Assembly (NCBI GenBank): GCA_943192975.1
Contig: CALPCJ010000002.1
Location: forward strand, 272,174-336,173
Reading direction: 5' to 3'
DNA length: 64,000 bases
Source of the DNA: Senimuribacter intestinalis
GTDB taxonomy: Bacteria; Bacillota; Clostridia; Peptostreptococcales; Anaerovoracaceae
Positions 7,684-16,970 of the stretch are shown here, in pieces (positions within the stretch are counted from its first letter, which is position 1; each line of letters starts with the position of its first letter). The translations under genes and the position numbers were made by a program. Under the pieces are notes generated by a model, which was given only the letters and a program-made list of their open reading frames with translations, did not search any database and was not told the DNA's origin.

Positions 7684-9354
7684 TTAGTCTTCCAGCATGA
7701 CTGCACCTTTGTTGGACGGTGCAACCATCTTAGAATATCTGTAAAGCCAGCCGCTCTTTACATTCGGTTCGCGCGGCACATAAGTTTCACGCCGTTTTGC
7801 AAATTCTTCCTCTGAAACTTTCGCATTAACACTGGAGTTTGGAATATCGATTTCGATGATATCGCCTTCCTTAAGCAGTCCGATTTCGCCGTCGCTGGCA
7901 GCTTCCGGACAAACGTGACCGATAGAAGCACCACGGCTTGCACCGCTGAATCTACCGTCTGTAATCAGTGCTACGGTTTTATCCAGCTTCATCCCGGCAA
8001 GGGCACTGGTCGGATTGAGCATTTCTCGCATGCCCGGACCGCCCTTTGGACCCTCATAGCGGATTACGACTACGTCGCCGTCTACAATCTTTCCGTTGTA
8101 AATTGCATCAATGGCGTCTTCTTCACAGTCAAAAACTCTTGCCGGACCACTGTGGGTCAGCATTTCCGGTGCGACTGCACTTTTCTTAACAACACAGCCG
8201 TCCTTTGCGATGTTGCCCCAAAGAATAGCAAGTCCGCCTGTTTCGCTGTACGGATTGTCAGAAGGACGCATTGCGCCCGAATCCAGCGAACCTTTTCCTT
8301 CAATATTTTCACCTACGGTTTTTCCGTTTGCGGTCAAAAGTGTCGTATCGATGAGACCTTTTTTGGAAAGTTCAGCAAGAACACCCTGCACACCGCCTGC
8401 GTTATTCAGGTCGTGCATGTGTGTGCCGCCAGCAGGCGCCAGATGACACAGATTCGGTGTCTTTGCACTCATTTCGTTGAACAACTCCAGATTCAGTTCT
8501 ACCCCTGCTTCGTGAGCAATTGCCAAAAGGTGCAATACGCTGTTTGAAGAACAGCCCAGTGCCATATCGCAGGCAAGAGCGTTTCTGATTGCCTTTTCGT
8601 TTACAATATCTCTGGCCTTAATATCTTTTTCAACCAGGTTCATGATTGCCATACCTGCGTGCTTTGCAATCATCATTCTGCCGCTGTGTACAGCCGGAAC
8701 TGTGCCGTTGCCCGGCAGTGCGATGCCCAGCGCTTCGCATAGACAGTTCATGCTGTTTGCCGTATACATACCGGAGCAGGAACCGCAGCCCGGACAGGTA
8801 TTCTGTTCAAATTCCAGCAGCCCTTCATCATCGATGATATCCGCTTTGCGAGCGCCGACTGCCTCAAACATCTTGGAAAGAGATGTCTCTACACCGCCTA
8901 CAAGTCCGCTCATCATAGGACCTCCGGAGCAAACCACAGCTGGAATGTTCAGACGCAGTGCGCCCATCAGCATGCCTGGTACGATTTTGTCGCAGTTCGG
9001 AACCAAAACCAGACCATCAAACTGATGCGCATTTGCCATAGTTTCTACGCTGTCTGCAATCAGTTCCCGGCTTGCCAGAGAATATTTCATACCGATATGC
9101 CCCATAGCAATACCATCACAAACACCGATAGCAGGCACCATAATCGGTGTGCCACCTGCCATTCTGACACCAGCTTTTACTGCTTCGGTCACTTTATCTA
9201 AATGCATATGTCCGGGAACTATCTCACTGTGTGCAGAAACCACACCGATCAGCGGACGTTCCAGTTCTTCTTTCGTGTAACCCATAGCATAAAAAAGGCT
9301 TCGCATCGGAGCCTTTTCTACGCCTTTGGTTACGTTATCACTTCTTCTTGACAT
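7684..9354 (-). CDS. ilvD: Dihydroxy-acid dehydratase
   Basis: A 556-residue Fe-S enzyme that dehydrates 2,3-dihydroxy-3-methylbutanoate and its isoleucine analogue to the 2-oxo acids. The family cysteines are visible at PNCDK and CPGCGSCSGMYTANSMN. The length is normal and the C-terminal Fe-S/Mg half is intact to YSKMVAPSNKGAV. It is the last gene of the ilvB-ilvN-ilvC-ilvD series, 18 bp after ilvC. Confidence 0.97.
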   Translation of the reverse strand: MSRRSDNVTKGVEKAPMRSLFYAMGYTKEELERPLIGVVSAHSEIVPGHMHLDKVTEAVKAGVRMAGGTPIMVPAIGVCDGIAMGHIGMKYSLASRELIADSVETMANAHQFDGLVLVPNCDKIVPGMLMGALRLNIPAVVCSGGPMMSGLVGGVETSLSKMFEAVGARKADIIDDEGLLEFEQNTCPGCGSCSGMYTANSMNCLCEALGIALPGNGTVPAVHSGRMMIAKHAGMAIMNLVEKDIKARDIVNEKAIRNALACDMALGCSSNSVLHLLAIAHEAGVELNLELFNEMSAKTPNLCHLAPAGGTHMHDLNNAGGVQGVLAELSKKGLIDTTLLTANGKTVGENIEGKGSLDSGAMRPSDNPYSETGGLAILWGNIAKDGCVVKKSAVAPEMLTHSGPARVFDCEEDAIDAIYNGKIVDGDVVVIRYEGPKGGPGMREMLNPTSALAGMKLDKTVALITDGRFSGASRGASIGHVCPEAASDGEIGLLKEGDIIEIDIPNSSVNAKVSEEEFAKRRETYVPREPNVKSGWLYRYSKMVAPSNKGAVMLED

Positions 9355-9372
9355 AATAACTGTAACCTTTCT

Positions 9373-10368
9373 TTATTTCTTTAACCAGCTCATCATAGCA
9401 CGGAGTTCAGCGCCAACCTTGCACAGCAGGTGGGAAGCCTCCATCTTTCTGGTTGCAAGGAATCTCGCTTTTCCACCAGCGTTGAATTCCTGAATAAATT
9501 CACTTGCGAAAGTACCGTCCTGAATTTCTCTGAGAACGTTTTTCATTTCTTTTCTGGTTTCGTCTGTAATCAGTCTTCTGCCGGTTCTGTAATCACCGTA
9601 TTCAGCAGTGTTGGAGATGGAATATCTCATCTTATCGAAACCACCTTCGTTAATCAGGTCAACGATCAGCTTCATTTCGTGGATACATTCAAAGTAAGCC
9701 ATTTCCGGTTCATATCCTGCTTCTACCAAAGTGTCAAAGCCAGCCTTCATCAGCTCAGTTACACCGCCGCACAGAACTGCCTGTTCACCGAAGAGGTCAG
9801 TTTCAGTTTCTTCTTTAAATGTAGTTTCCAAAATACCTGCTCTGCCAGCACCGATACCGCTTGCATAAGCCAGCGCATAATCTTTCGCTTTGCCGGAAGC
9901 ATCCTGATAAACAGCAATCAGAGAAGGAACGCCCTTGCCTTCTACATACTGACTTCTTACAGTGTGTCCAGGTCCTTTTGGCGCAATCATGATAACATCG
10001 ATGTCCTTAGCAGGAACGATCTGGTTAAAATGAATATTAAAGCCGTGAGCAAATGCGAGTACATTGCCTTCTTTCATGTGCTTTTCAATCTGTTCTTTAT
10101 AAATCTTTGCCTGCAATTCGTCCGGTGTCAGCATCATAACGATATCGCCTGCTTCTGCAGCTTCTTCGATGCCCAAAACTTTGATTCCAGCAGCTTCAGC
10201 CTTTGCAGCATGAGCGGAACCCGGTCTCAAACCTACTACTACGTTCACACCGCTTTCGGCAAGGTTCATTGCATGTGCATGGCCTTGGCTTCCGAATCCG
10301 ATAATGGCAACAGTTTTGCTGTCTAACAAACCTAAGTTACAATCCTGGTCATAATACTTCGTAATCAT
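9373..10368 (-). CDS. ilvC: Ketol-acid reductoisomerase
   Basis: A 331-residue class I enzyme that isomerises and reduces acetolactate or acetohydroxybutanoate. The N-terminal Rossmann domain has GFGSQGHAHA and the coenzyme loop GLRPGSAH. The C-terminal helical domain has the metal-binding stretch DLFGEQAVLCGG and the terminal EASH. It lies 21 bp downstream of ilvN and 18 bp upstream of ilvD, all in one transcript. Confidence 0.97.
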   Translation of the reverse strand: MITKYYDQDCNLGLLDSKTVAIIGFGSQGHAHAMNLAESGVNVVVGLRPGSAHAAKAEAAGIKVLGIEEAAEAGDIVMMLTPDELQAKIYKEQIEKHMKEGNVLAFAHGFNIHFNQIVPAKDIDVIMIAPKGPGHTVRSQYVEGKGVPSLIAVYQDASGKAKDYALAYASGIGAGRAGILETTFKEETETDLFGEQAVLCGGVTELMKAGFDTLVEAGYEPEMAYFECIHEMKLIVDLINEGGFDKMRYSISNTAEYGDYRTGRRLITDETRKEMKNVLREIQDGTFASEFIQEFNAGGKARFLATRKMEASHLLCKVGAELRAMMSWLKK

Positions 10369-10389
10369 TTTTATCTATCTCCTTTAAAA

Positions 10390-10896
10390 TTAATTATCTT
10401 TTTTTGCGGTATTGCCTTCAATGCCGGTAATACCAGTTCTGCAGACTTCCAGCACATTGTATTCAGCAATAACCTTCATAAACCCGTCGATTTTCTCCGG
10501 TGTTCCGGTCAACTCGATAATCATACTGTCTCTGGAAAGATCTACAATCTTGCCTCTGTAAATATCTACGATTTCCTTGATTCCAGCACGCTGTGCCGGT
10601 GCTGCTTCAACTTTCAGCAGCAGCAGTTCTCTATAAAGGCTGTATTCCTGATCTAAAATATAGATTTCTTTTACTACCTCCAGCTTTTCAGTCTGGGTGA
10701 TAATCTGCTGCATAGACTGTTCAGTCGCACTGAATACGATGGTAATTCTGGACAGGGTCGGATCATTGGTTGCAGACACTGTCAAAGAATCAATATTAAA
10801 TCCTCTTCTGCCGAAAAGGCTGACAACTTTCGTCAATACGTTTGCCTGATTCAGGACAAGAACGCTGACGATTTCTCTCTTTAATGGTTTATGCAT
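10390..10896 (-). CDS. ilvN: Acetolactate synthase regulatory subunit
   Basis: A 168-residue small subunit of acetohydroxyacid synthase. The ACT domain (residues 9-80) has the valine-binding region VLTKVVSLFGRRGFNIDSLTV. The C-terminal activation domain runs to about residue 160. It is named ilvN or ilvH in different genomes. It stands 12 bp after ilvB, which makes the holoenzyme from adjacent genes. Confidence 0.95.
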   Translation of the reverse strand: MHKPLKREIVSVLVLNQANVLTKVVSLFGRRGFNIDSLTVSATNDPTLSRITIVFSATEQSMQQIITQTEKLEVVKEIYILDQEYSLYRELLLLKVEAAPAQRAGIKEIVDIYRGKIVDLSRDSMIIELTGTPEKIDGFMKVIAEYNVLEVCRTGITGIEGNTAKKDN

Positions 10897-10908
10897 TGCG
10901 TTCCCTCC

Positions 10909-12570
10909 CTAGTCAATAATCATATCTTCAACGGTTTTACCGTTTGGAATCATCGGAAGCACTCTTTCCTCTCTGGAAATGGTGCAGTCAATCCAAACCG
11001 GGCCTTCTTCCTTCAGAGCCTGCTCCATTGCGGCCTTCAGTTCTTCTACAGAATCCGCACGGAATCCCTTTGCGCCAAAGGCTTCTGCCAGTTTTACAAA
11101 GTCGGTCTTCCTTTCCGGTGTGGTGTTGGAATAACGCTTATCATAGAATAGAGTCTGCCACTGGTAAACCATACCCAGCACCTTGTTGTTCATGATTATG
11201 GTGATAATTGGCAAGTTCTGACTTACTGCAGTACATGCCTCATTCAGGTTCATATGGAAAGAACCGTCGCCTGTAATATGTATCACCCTGTCATTTGGAC
11301 AAGCCAGCTTTGCACCGATTGCTGCGCCATAGCCAAAGCCCATGGTGCCCAGTCCGCCGCTTGTTAGGAACTTCTTCGCCTTATTATGTCTGATATACTG
11401 CGCTGACCACATCTGATGCTGACCTACGTCAGTTACATAAATGGTGTTTTCATCGGTCATATCGCAGAGAGTATCGATAATGTCTTTCGGGTGCAGCTCG
11501 CATTCGCCGGATCTGACCACTTTTGCGGTATTTCTCCAAGTGAGAACCTCCTGGTGCCAGGACTCATGTTTCTGTGCCTTTACTTCAGGCAGTGCGCGAA
11601 TCAAAAATTCCTTTACATCGCCGACACAGCACTTATCAATCATAACGTTCTTGTTGATTTCACTGCGGTCGATGTCAACCTGTACAATCTTTGCTCTGCG
11701 GCCGAATTTCTCTGGTGTCAAAGCTACACGGTCAGAGAATCTTGCTCCCAGTGTAATAACCAAATCAGCCTGGTCGATTGCTCTGTTTGCTGCTGCGGTT
11801 CCGTGCATACCTACAAGACCAAGATTCAGCTCATGGTCGTAGCCGATTACACCAGCCGCCATCAAGGTGTATGTCGCAGGAATATCTGCTTTCTCCAAAA
11901 ATTCAACTACTTCCTTCTCTGCGCCTGAAGCAACTACACCGCCGCCAATATATGCAACCGGTCTTTCTGCCTCATTAACCATAGCAACAATTGCATCAAT
12001 GTCTTCCTTGTCCATCTGCGGCACCGGTTTCAGCTGAAGCGGTGGTTTATTTGTATATTCAATGCTCGCAGCAGTTACGTCCTTCGTAATGTCCACGAGG
12101 ACAGGACCCTTTCTCCCGCTGTTTGCAATCTTGAAAGCTTCTCGAAGTGCTGGTTCAAGATCTTCTATCCTGTTTACGAAGAAATTGTGCTTCGTAATAG
12201 GAAGCGTGACACCGGTAATACTGATTTCCTGGAATGCGTCTCTTCCGATTAAGGAATCGGCAACATTGGCTGTAATGGCAACCATTGGAATACTGTCCAT
12301 AAATGCTGTCGCTATGCCGGTGACCAGATTGGTTGCCCCCGGTCCGCTAGTGGAAAAAACTACACCAGTTTTGCCTGTGGCTCTGGCATAGCCATCAGCC
12401 GCATGGGAAGCACCCTGTTCGTGGGCAGTGAGTACATGCTTAACCCTGTCGCTATACTTATAAAGTTCATCAAAGATATTCAGTGCAGTGCCGCCTGGAT
12501 ATCCAAATACAGTATCAACGCCATGATCGAGCAATACTTCTATCACCACTTGTGATCCTGTCAATTTCAT
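10909..12570 (-). CDS. ilvB: Acetolactate synthase large subunit
   Basis: A 553-residue thiamine-diphosphate enzyme that starts valine, leucine and isoleucine synthesis. Features seen are the N-terminal Pyr domain with the catalytic glutamate in LTAHEQGASHAADGYA, a central FAD-binding domain, and the C-terminal ThDP motif GDGSFHMNLNE ... NNKVLGM. The length is standard. It is the first gene of the minus-strand ilv operon, preceded by a sigma-A promoter (12623-12650) and a 14-bp palindrome. Confidence 0.97.
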   Translation of the reverse strand: MKLTGSQVVIEVLLDHGVDTVFGYPGGTALNIFDELYKYSDRVKHVLTAHEQGASHAADGYARATGKTGVVFSTSGPGATNLVTGIATAFMDSIPMVAITANVADSLIGRDAFQEISITGVTLPITKHNFFVNRIEDLEPALREAFKIANSGRKGPVLVDITKDVTAASIEYTNKPPLQLKPVPQMDKEDIDAIVAMVNEAERPVAYIGGGVVASGAEKEVVEFLEKADIPATYTLMAAGVIGYDHELNLGLVGMHGTAAANRAIDQADLVITLGARFSDRVALTPEKFGRRAKIVQVDIDRSEINKNVMIDKCCVGDVKEFLIRALPEVKAQKHESWHQEVLTWRNTAKVVRSGECELHPKDIIDTLCDMTDENTIYVTDVGQHQMWSAQYIRHNKAKKFLTSGGLGTMGFGYGAAIGAKLACPNDRVIHITGDGSFHMNLNEACTAVSQNLPIITIIMNNKVLGMVYQWQTLFYDKRYSNTTPERKTDFVKLAEAFGAKGFRADSVEELKAAMEQALKEEGPVWIDCTISREERVLPMIPNGKTVEDMIID

Positions 12571-12622
12571 ACTCTCTCTCCTTTTCTTTAGAATCTTATG
12601 GGCATTCTTTCGCCCTTATATT

Positions 12623-12650
12623 ATTATAGCCGCAAGTATGTAAATGTCAA
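12623..12650 (-). promoter_or_regulatory. Promoter of the ilvBNCD operon
   Basis: On the minus strand TTGACA (12645-12650), a 16-bp spacer and TATAAT (12623-12628). Both hexamers are consensus. Confidence 0.75.
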
Positions 12651-12661
12651 CACTTTTTTTC

Positions 12662-12694
12662 AATATTTTTTGTTGTAATCCAACAAAAAATATT
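12662..12694. promoter_or_regulatory. AT-rich 14-bp palindrome upstream of the ilvB promoter
   Basis: Arms 12662-12675 and 12681-12694 are perfect inverted repeats with a TAATC centre, in the gap between the divergent ilvB and leuA promoters. The palindrome starts 12 bp upstream of the ilvB -35. It could be an activator or repressor site for either promoter. There is no T-run in the right place for a terminator of a known gene. Confidence 0.5.
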
Positions 12695-12727
12695 TTCAAT
12701 TATTTTGTGAAAACACAAATTTTACTG

Positions 12728-12756
12728 TTGACAATTATGACTTTATCCTTTATATT
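12728..12756 (+). promoter_or_regulatory. Promoter of the T-box/leu operon
   Basis: TTGACA (12728-12733), 17 bp and TATATT (12751-12756). Transcription should start near 12763, just before the T-box stem I. Confidence 0.8.
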
Positions 12757-12762
12757 ATTAAA

Positions 12763-13027
12763 TAGCTGAAATTTACGTCTGCCAAGACGGGAATAAGCTA
12801 TAATGTTGGTTTTGCAGAGAGCGGCGTTTGGTGAAAGTCCGTAAACCTTTTATAGTGTCTCACCCCCGAGCAGCGTTCAAAGAGTGGGCGCGCACTTTTC
12901 TACATTATATATAGAAAAAGCGTGTCAAAAAGAGTGGTACCGCGGAAACAAGGTTCTTACATCAATGTAACAAGTTTTCGTCTCTTTTGCGGTTTGGAAA
13001 AATCGTCAAAAGAGACGATTTTTTATG
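12763..13027 (+). ncRNA. T-box leader, probably tRNA-Leu specific
   Basis: A tRNA-sensing attenuation leader. Stem I contains the AG-bulge-type stretch around 12819-12840. A candidate specifier CTC (Leu) sits at 12859-12861, flanked by the purine A. The T-box itself, AGAGTGGTACCGCGG, is at 12931-12945. It is followed by the terminator hairpin (12979-12989 with 13007-13017 and a T-run). When uncharged tRNA-Leu binds, the antiterminator forms and the leu genes downstream are transcribed. The specifier fits leuA 55 bp downstream. T-box identity is firm; the codon assignment is probable. Confidence 0.92.
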
Positions 13028-13081
13028 CCCTAACCGCTAAGCTACTTTCCTACACTGATATACAAACGGAGGTATTACAAC

Positions 13082-14791
13082 ATGAAAAACTTTGAAAAGT
13101 ACAGACCCGGCTACTTTACGCCGCCGATGGACATTTCTCAGATGGAATGGCCGAAAAAAGATCACATTGAAAAAGCGCCGATGTGGTGCAGCGTTGACCT
13201 ACGCGATGGAAACCAGGCGCTGGTCGTTCCCATGAGCCTGGAAGAAAAATTGGATTTTTTCCAGTATTTGGTTTCCCTCGGCTTTAAAGAAATCGAAATT
13301 GGCTTCCCTGCCGCGTCCGAAACTGAATATGAATTCACCCGTACTCTGATTGAAAAGAATTTGATTCCCGACGACGTGACCGTACAGGTGCTGACTCAGT
13401 CCAGAAAGCACATCATCGACAAAACCTTTGAAGCCCTCCGCGGCGCAAAGAAAGCGATTGTACATTTATATAACTCCACTTCCTTTGCCCAAAGGCAGCA
13501 GGTGTTCCGGGCTTCCGAAGAAGAGATTATTCAAATTGCCAAAGATGGTGCAGTGCTGATGAATGAATACGCGACAAAATTCCCAGAGACGAAATTCCAA
13601 TTCGAGTATTCTCCGGAAAGTTTTACAGGAACGGAAATTGAGTTCGCAGAACGAATCTGCAACGAAGTCATCGACATCTGGCAGCCGACAGCGGATAATA
13701 AAGTCATCATCAACCTGCCAGCTACTGTGCAGATGTCTATGCCGCACGTTTATGCGAACCAGATTGAATACATGAGCAAACATTTACATAACAGAGAAAA
13801 CGTTCTCATCTCCCTGCACCCACACAACGACAGAGGCACCGGCGTTGCCGATGCTGAACTGGGGCTTTTGGCAGGCGGTGACAGAATTGAGGGTACCCTC
13901 TTCGGAAACGGTGAACGCACCGGCAATGTAGATATTATCACCATTGCCATGAATATGTTTACCCACGGTATCGATCCTTGTCTGGACTTTTCCAATATGC
14001 CAGAAGTTGTAGAGAAGTACGAAGAATATACCGGCATGCACGTTGATCCGCGTCAGCCTTACGGCGGCGAACTGGTCTTCGCGGCGTTCTCCGGCTCTCA
14101 CCAGGATGCGATTTCCAAGGGCATGAAATGGAGAGAAGAAACAGATCCAAACAGATGGACGGTACCTTATCTGCCAATTGACCCCCATGATGTAGGCAGA
14201 GCCTACGACGGCGACGTCATCAGAATCAACAGCCAGTCCGGCAAAGGCGGCGTTGCCTATATTCTGGAACATAACTTCGGGTACGCAATTCCAAAGAATA
14301 TGATGAGCGAAGTCGGCTACATGATGAAGGATATTTCCGACAAAAGCCACGAAGAACTTTCACCCGAAGAAATCTTTGAAGCGTTCAAGGCAGAATACAT
14401 CAATGACTTTTCGCCGATCGACATTACAGATGCATCCTTCAGCCACTTCTCCTCTACTAAGGATGACAATGAAGTGTACGGCGTAAGAATGCGTGCTGTG
14501 ATCGACGGACAAAGCTACAATCTGGAAGCAGAAGGAAACGGTCGTCTGGACGCGGTGAGCAATGCGCTTCGAAAGACCGAATATCACTTTGACTATAAGT
14601 TCATCACCTATTCAGAACATGCCATCAGCGCGGATTCCAATTCCAAAGCAGCTGCCTATGTCTGCATCGCTGATGAAAAAGACAACTACTACTGGGGCGT
14701 CGGTACCCATGCCGATATCATTCTCGCTTCCGTCAATGCACTGGTCAGCGCACTGAACCGAATGAACAAGCGAATTCATTTCGTGAAGTAA
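13082..14791 (+). CDS. leuA: 2-isopropylmalate synthase, long form
   Basis: A 569-residue enzyme that condenses acetyl-CoA with 3-methyl-2-oxobutanoate, the first step of leucine synthesis. The DRE-TIM barrel motif is SVDLRDGNQAL and the metal-binding HPHNDRGTG is present. The C-terminal part is the leucine-sensing LeuA allosteric domain (about 435-560). The size and N-terminus (RPGYFTPPMDISQMEWP) mark the long, LeuA type 2 class. An AGGAGG-like site precedes the ATG. The 3' end carries a 13-bp direct duplication across the stop codon. Confidence 0.96.
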   Translation: MKNFEKYRPGYFTPPMDISQMEWPKKDHIEKAPMWCSVDLRDGNQALVVPMSLEEKLDFFQYLVSLGFKEIEIGFPAASETEYEFTRTLIEKNLIPDDVTVQVLTQSRKHIIDKTFEALRGAKKAIVHLYNSTSFAQRQQVFRASEEEIIQIAKDGAVLMNEYATKFPETKFQFEYSPESFTGTEIEFAERICNEVIDIWQPTADNKVIINLPATVQMSMPHVYANQIEYMSKHLHNRENVLISLHPHNDRGTGVADAELGLLAGGDRIEGTLFGNGERTGNVDIITIAMNMFTHGIDPCLDFSNMPEVVEKYEEYTGMHVDPRQPYGGELVFAAFSGSHQDAISKGMKWREETDPNRWTVPYLPIDPHDVGRAYDGDVIRINSQSGKGGVAYILEHNFGYAIPKNMMSEVGYMMKDISDKSHEELSPEEIFEAFKAEYINDFSPIDITDASFSHFSSTKDDNEVYGVRMRAVIDGQSYNLEAEGNGRLDAVSNALRKTEYHFDYKFITYSEHAISADSNSKAAAYVCIADEKDNYYWGVGTHADIILASVNALVSALNRMNKRIHFVK

Positions 14792-14827
14792 TGAACAAGC
14801 GATGTAATTAACGATACAGTTCTTGAA

Positions 14828-15118
14828 GTTGTGCAGATTTGCGAAATACAAGCCATTTTGCACAACTATGAGGCTTACAAAGTTTCAAAAGTTGTGCATA
14901 TCCCGCAAAATCAGAGCTATCTGCACAACCCAGACGAATCAAAACCCTCAAAAGTTGTGCATTTCATGCAAATACAAGCCATTTTGCACAACTATAAGGC
15001 TTACAAAGTTTCAAAAGTTGTGCATATCCCGCAAAATCAGAGCTATCTGCACAACCCAAACGAATCAAAGCGCTCAAAGGTTGTGCATTTCATGCAAATA
15101 TAAGGCATTTTGCACAAC
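14828..15118 (+). repeat. Exact 63-bp-period array of alternating GTTGTGCA / TGCACAAC words
   Basis: Five units sit between leuA and leuC. Forward words start at 14828, 14891, 14954, 15017 and 15080. Reverse words start at 14859, 14922, 14985, 15048 and 15111. Every step is 63 bp. Within each unit the 8-bp arms enclose 23 nt, and 24 nt separate successive units. Units 1, 3 and 5 share one interior and units 2 and 4 another, so there is a higher 126-bp order. Each unit can fold as an 8-bp hairpin. Neighbouring words are 31-32 bp apart, close to three helical turns. No protein-coding signal was found, although the multiple-of-three period leaves frames open. Confidence 0.95.
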
Positions 15119-15186
15119 GCAGCAAGAACCTGCACTTCACATCCGAAACCCCAACCCCATCAATTCCACAGGAGGTAATCAGAACA

Positions 15187-16467
15187 ATGGGAATGACAAT
15201 GACACAGAAAATTTTAGCAGCCCATGCCGGTCTCGACACTGTCGCGGCCGGTCAGCTGATCGAATGTAATCTGGACGTGGTAATGGCAAACGACATTACC
15301 GGTCCTATGGCGCTGCCGATCTTCCGGCAAATGGCGGATAAAGTCTTCGACAAGGACAAAGTCGTACTGGTTCCAGACCATTTCACGCCGAACAAAGATA
15401 TCAAGTCCGCACAGAACGCCAGAGATATTCAGGACTTTTCCAGAGAACAAGGTCTCACCCACCACATGGTTCAGGGAAAATGCGGCGTAGAACACGGTAT
15501 TCTGCCTGAACAGGGTATCGTTTATGCCGGTCAATGTATTATTGGCGCTGACTCTCACACCTGCACCTACGGCGCGCTAGGCGCATTCGGCACCGGCGTC
15601 GGCACCACCGACATCGCAAGAGGTATGGCGACCGGTCAGGCATGGTTCAAAGTGCCTACCGCGATCAAATTCGTACTGAAAAATAAACCATCCCGCTATG
15701 TAACAGGCAAAGACATCATCCTACACATCATCGGAAAAATCGGCGTAGACGGCGCTCTATATCAATCCATGGAATTTGTCGGCGACGGCACCTGCTACTT
15801 AACCATGGACGATCGTTTCACCATCTGCAACATGGCAATCGAAGCCGGCGCTAAAAACGGTATCTTCCCGGTCGACGAACAGACCATCGCTTACATGGAA
15901 GAACACGCACCGGGAAAAGACTACCAGATTTTCACAGCAGATGACGACGCAATCTATGAACAAACCATCGAAATCGACCTTGCTGAGATTAGACCGACCA
16001 TAGCATTTCCGCACCTGCCGGGCAACGCCCACACCATCGATGAGATTGAAGCCAGCGAAAAAATCATGATTGACCAGGTTGTCATCGGCTCCTGCACCAA
16101 CGGTCGCATGAGCGATATGAGAAAAGCAGCCGCAATCCTGAAAGGCAAAACCGTACATCCAGAGGTTCGTGTCATGGTCATCCCTGCCACCCAGAAAATC
16201 TTCCTACAGTGTATGGAAGAAGGTCTTGCCAAGATTTTCGTAGAAGCAGGATGCGCCTTCAACACTCCTAGCTGCGGCGCCTGCATGGGCGGTCACATGG
16301 GTGTCATGTGCAAAGGCGAAAAATGCGTATCCACATCCAACAGAAACTTTGTGGGTCGTATGGGCGATGTGGAATCCCTGATTTACCTGGCTTCCCCAGA
16401 AGTTGCTGCAGCCAGCGCTCTGGCAGGCTATATCGCAAATCCTGAAAAGATTGGAGGAGAAAAATAA
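15187..16467 (+). CDS. leuC: 3-isopropylmalate dehydratase large subunit
   Basis: A 426-residue aconitase-superfamily subunit that holds the [4Fe-4S] cluster and isomerises 2- to 3-isopropylmalate. Cluster cysteines are in GSCTNGR and the pair in PSCGACMGG. The length marks the shorter clostridial/archaeal class. A perfect AGGAGGT lies 7 bp upstream of the ATG at 15187. It overlaps leuD by one base (TAATG). Between it and leuA lies the hairpin array. Confidence 0.96.
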   Translation: MGMTMTQKILAAHAGLDTVAAGQLIECNLDVVMANDITGPMALPIFRQMADKVFDKDKVVLVPDHFTPNKDIKSAQNARDIQDFSREQGLTHHMVQGKCGVEHGILPEQGIVYAGQCIIGADSHTCTYGALGAFGTGVGTTDIARGMATGQAWFKVPTAIKFVLKNKPSRYVTGKDIILHIIGKIGVDGALYQSMEFVGDGTCYLTMDDRFTICNMAIEAGAKNGIFPVDEQTIAYMEEHAPGKDYQIFTADDDAIYEQTIEIDLAEIRPTIAFPHLPGNAHTIDEIEASEKIMIDQVVIGSCTNGRMSDMRKAAAILKGKTVHPEVRVMVIPATQKIFLQCMEEGLAKIFVEAGCAFNTPSCGACMGGHMGVMCKGEKCVSTSNRNFVGRMGDVESLIYLASPEVAAASALAGYIANPEKIGGEK

Positions 16468-16955
16468 TGGACGCAAAAGGCAAAGTTTTGAAATATGGTG
16501 ATAACGTAGACACTGACGTCATCATTCCCGCAAGATACTTAAATTCCTTTGACGCAAAGGAACTGGCAACCCACGCGATGGTCGACATTGATCCAACCTT
16601 TGTGGAACGACTGGAACCTGGCGACATCATGGTCGCCGGTAAAAACTTCGGCTGCGGTTCTTCCAGAGAGCACGCCCCACTGGTACTGAAAACAGCGGGC
16701 GTCAGCTGCTTAATCGCAGAGAGTTTTGCAAGAATTTTCTATAGAAACGCCATCAACATCGGCTTTCCAATTCTGGAATGTGAAGAAGCCGCCAAAGACA
16801 TCGCGGAAGGCGACGCCGTGGAAGTAGACTTTCAGACCGGCGTCATCTATAACCGGACAAAAGGCGCTGAGTATCAGGCACAGCCATTCCCGGAATTTTT
16901 GCAGAAAATGATTGGCGCAGGTGGTCTGGTTAATTATGTCAATTCCAACAAATAA
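16467..16955 (+). CDS. leuD: 3-isopropylmalate dehydratase small subunit
   Basis: A 162-residue swivelling-domain subunit that completes the isopropylmalate isomerase. The family motif FGCGSSREHAP is at about residue 60. The start codon overlaps the leuC stop (TAATG), so the two subunits are translationally coupled. The size is normal for the class that pairs with short LeuC. Confidence 0.96.
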   Translation: MDAKGKVLKYGDNVDTDVIIPARYLNSFDAKELATHAMVDIDPTFVERLEPGDIMVAGKNFGCGSSREHAPLVLKTAGVSCLIAESFARIFYRNAINIGFPILECEEAAKDIAEGDAVEVDFQTGVIYNRTKGAEYQAQPFPEFLQKMIGAGGLVNYVNSNK

Positions 16956-16970
16956 CAAGGAGAAAGATCA

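Noticed and set aside
14828..15118. CRISPR array
   Set aside because: The repeated words are only 8 bp and alternate in orientation, the interiors are themselves repeated, and no cas gene is in the window.
14823..15269. Open reading frame of 148 codons through the repeat array, with cysteine-rich 21-residue repeats
   Set aside because: The 63-bp period is a multiple of three, so any frame without a stop stays open. There is no ribosome site, two overlapping frames are equally open, and the frame runs on into leuC.
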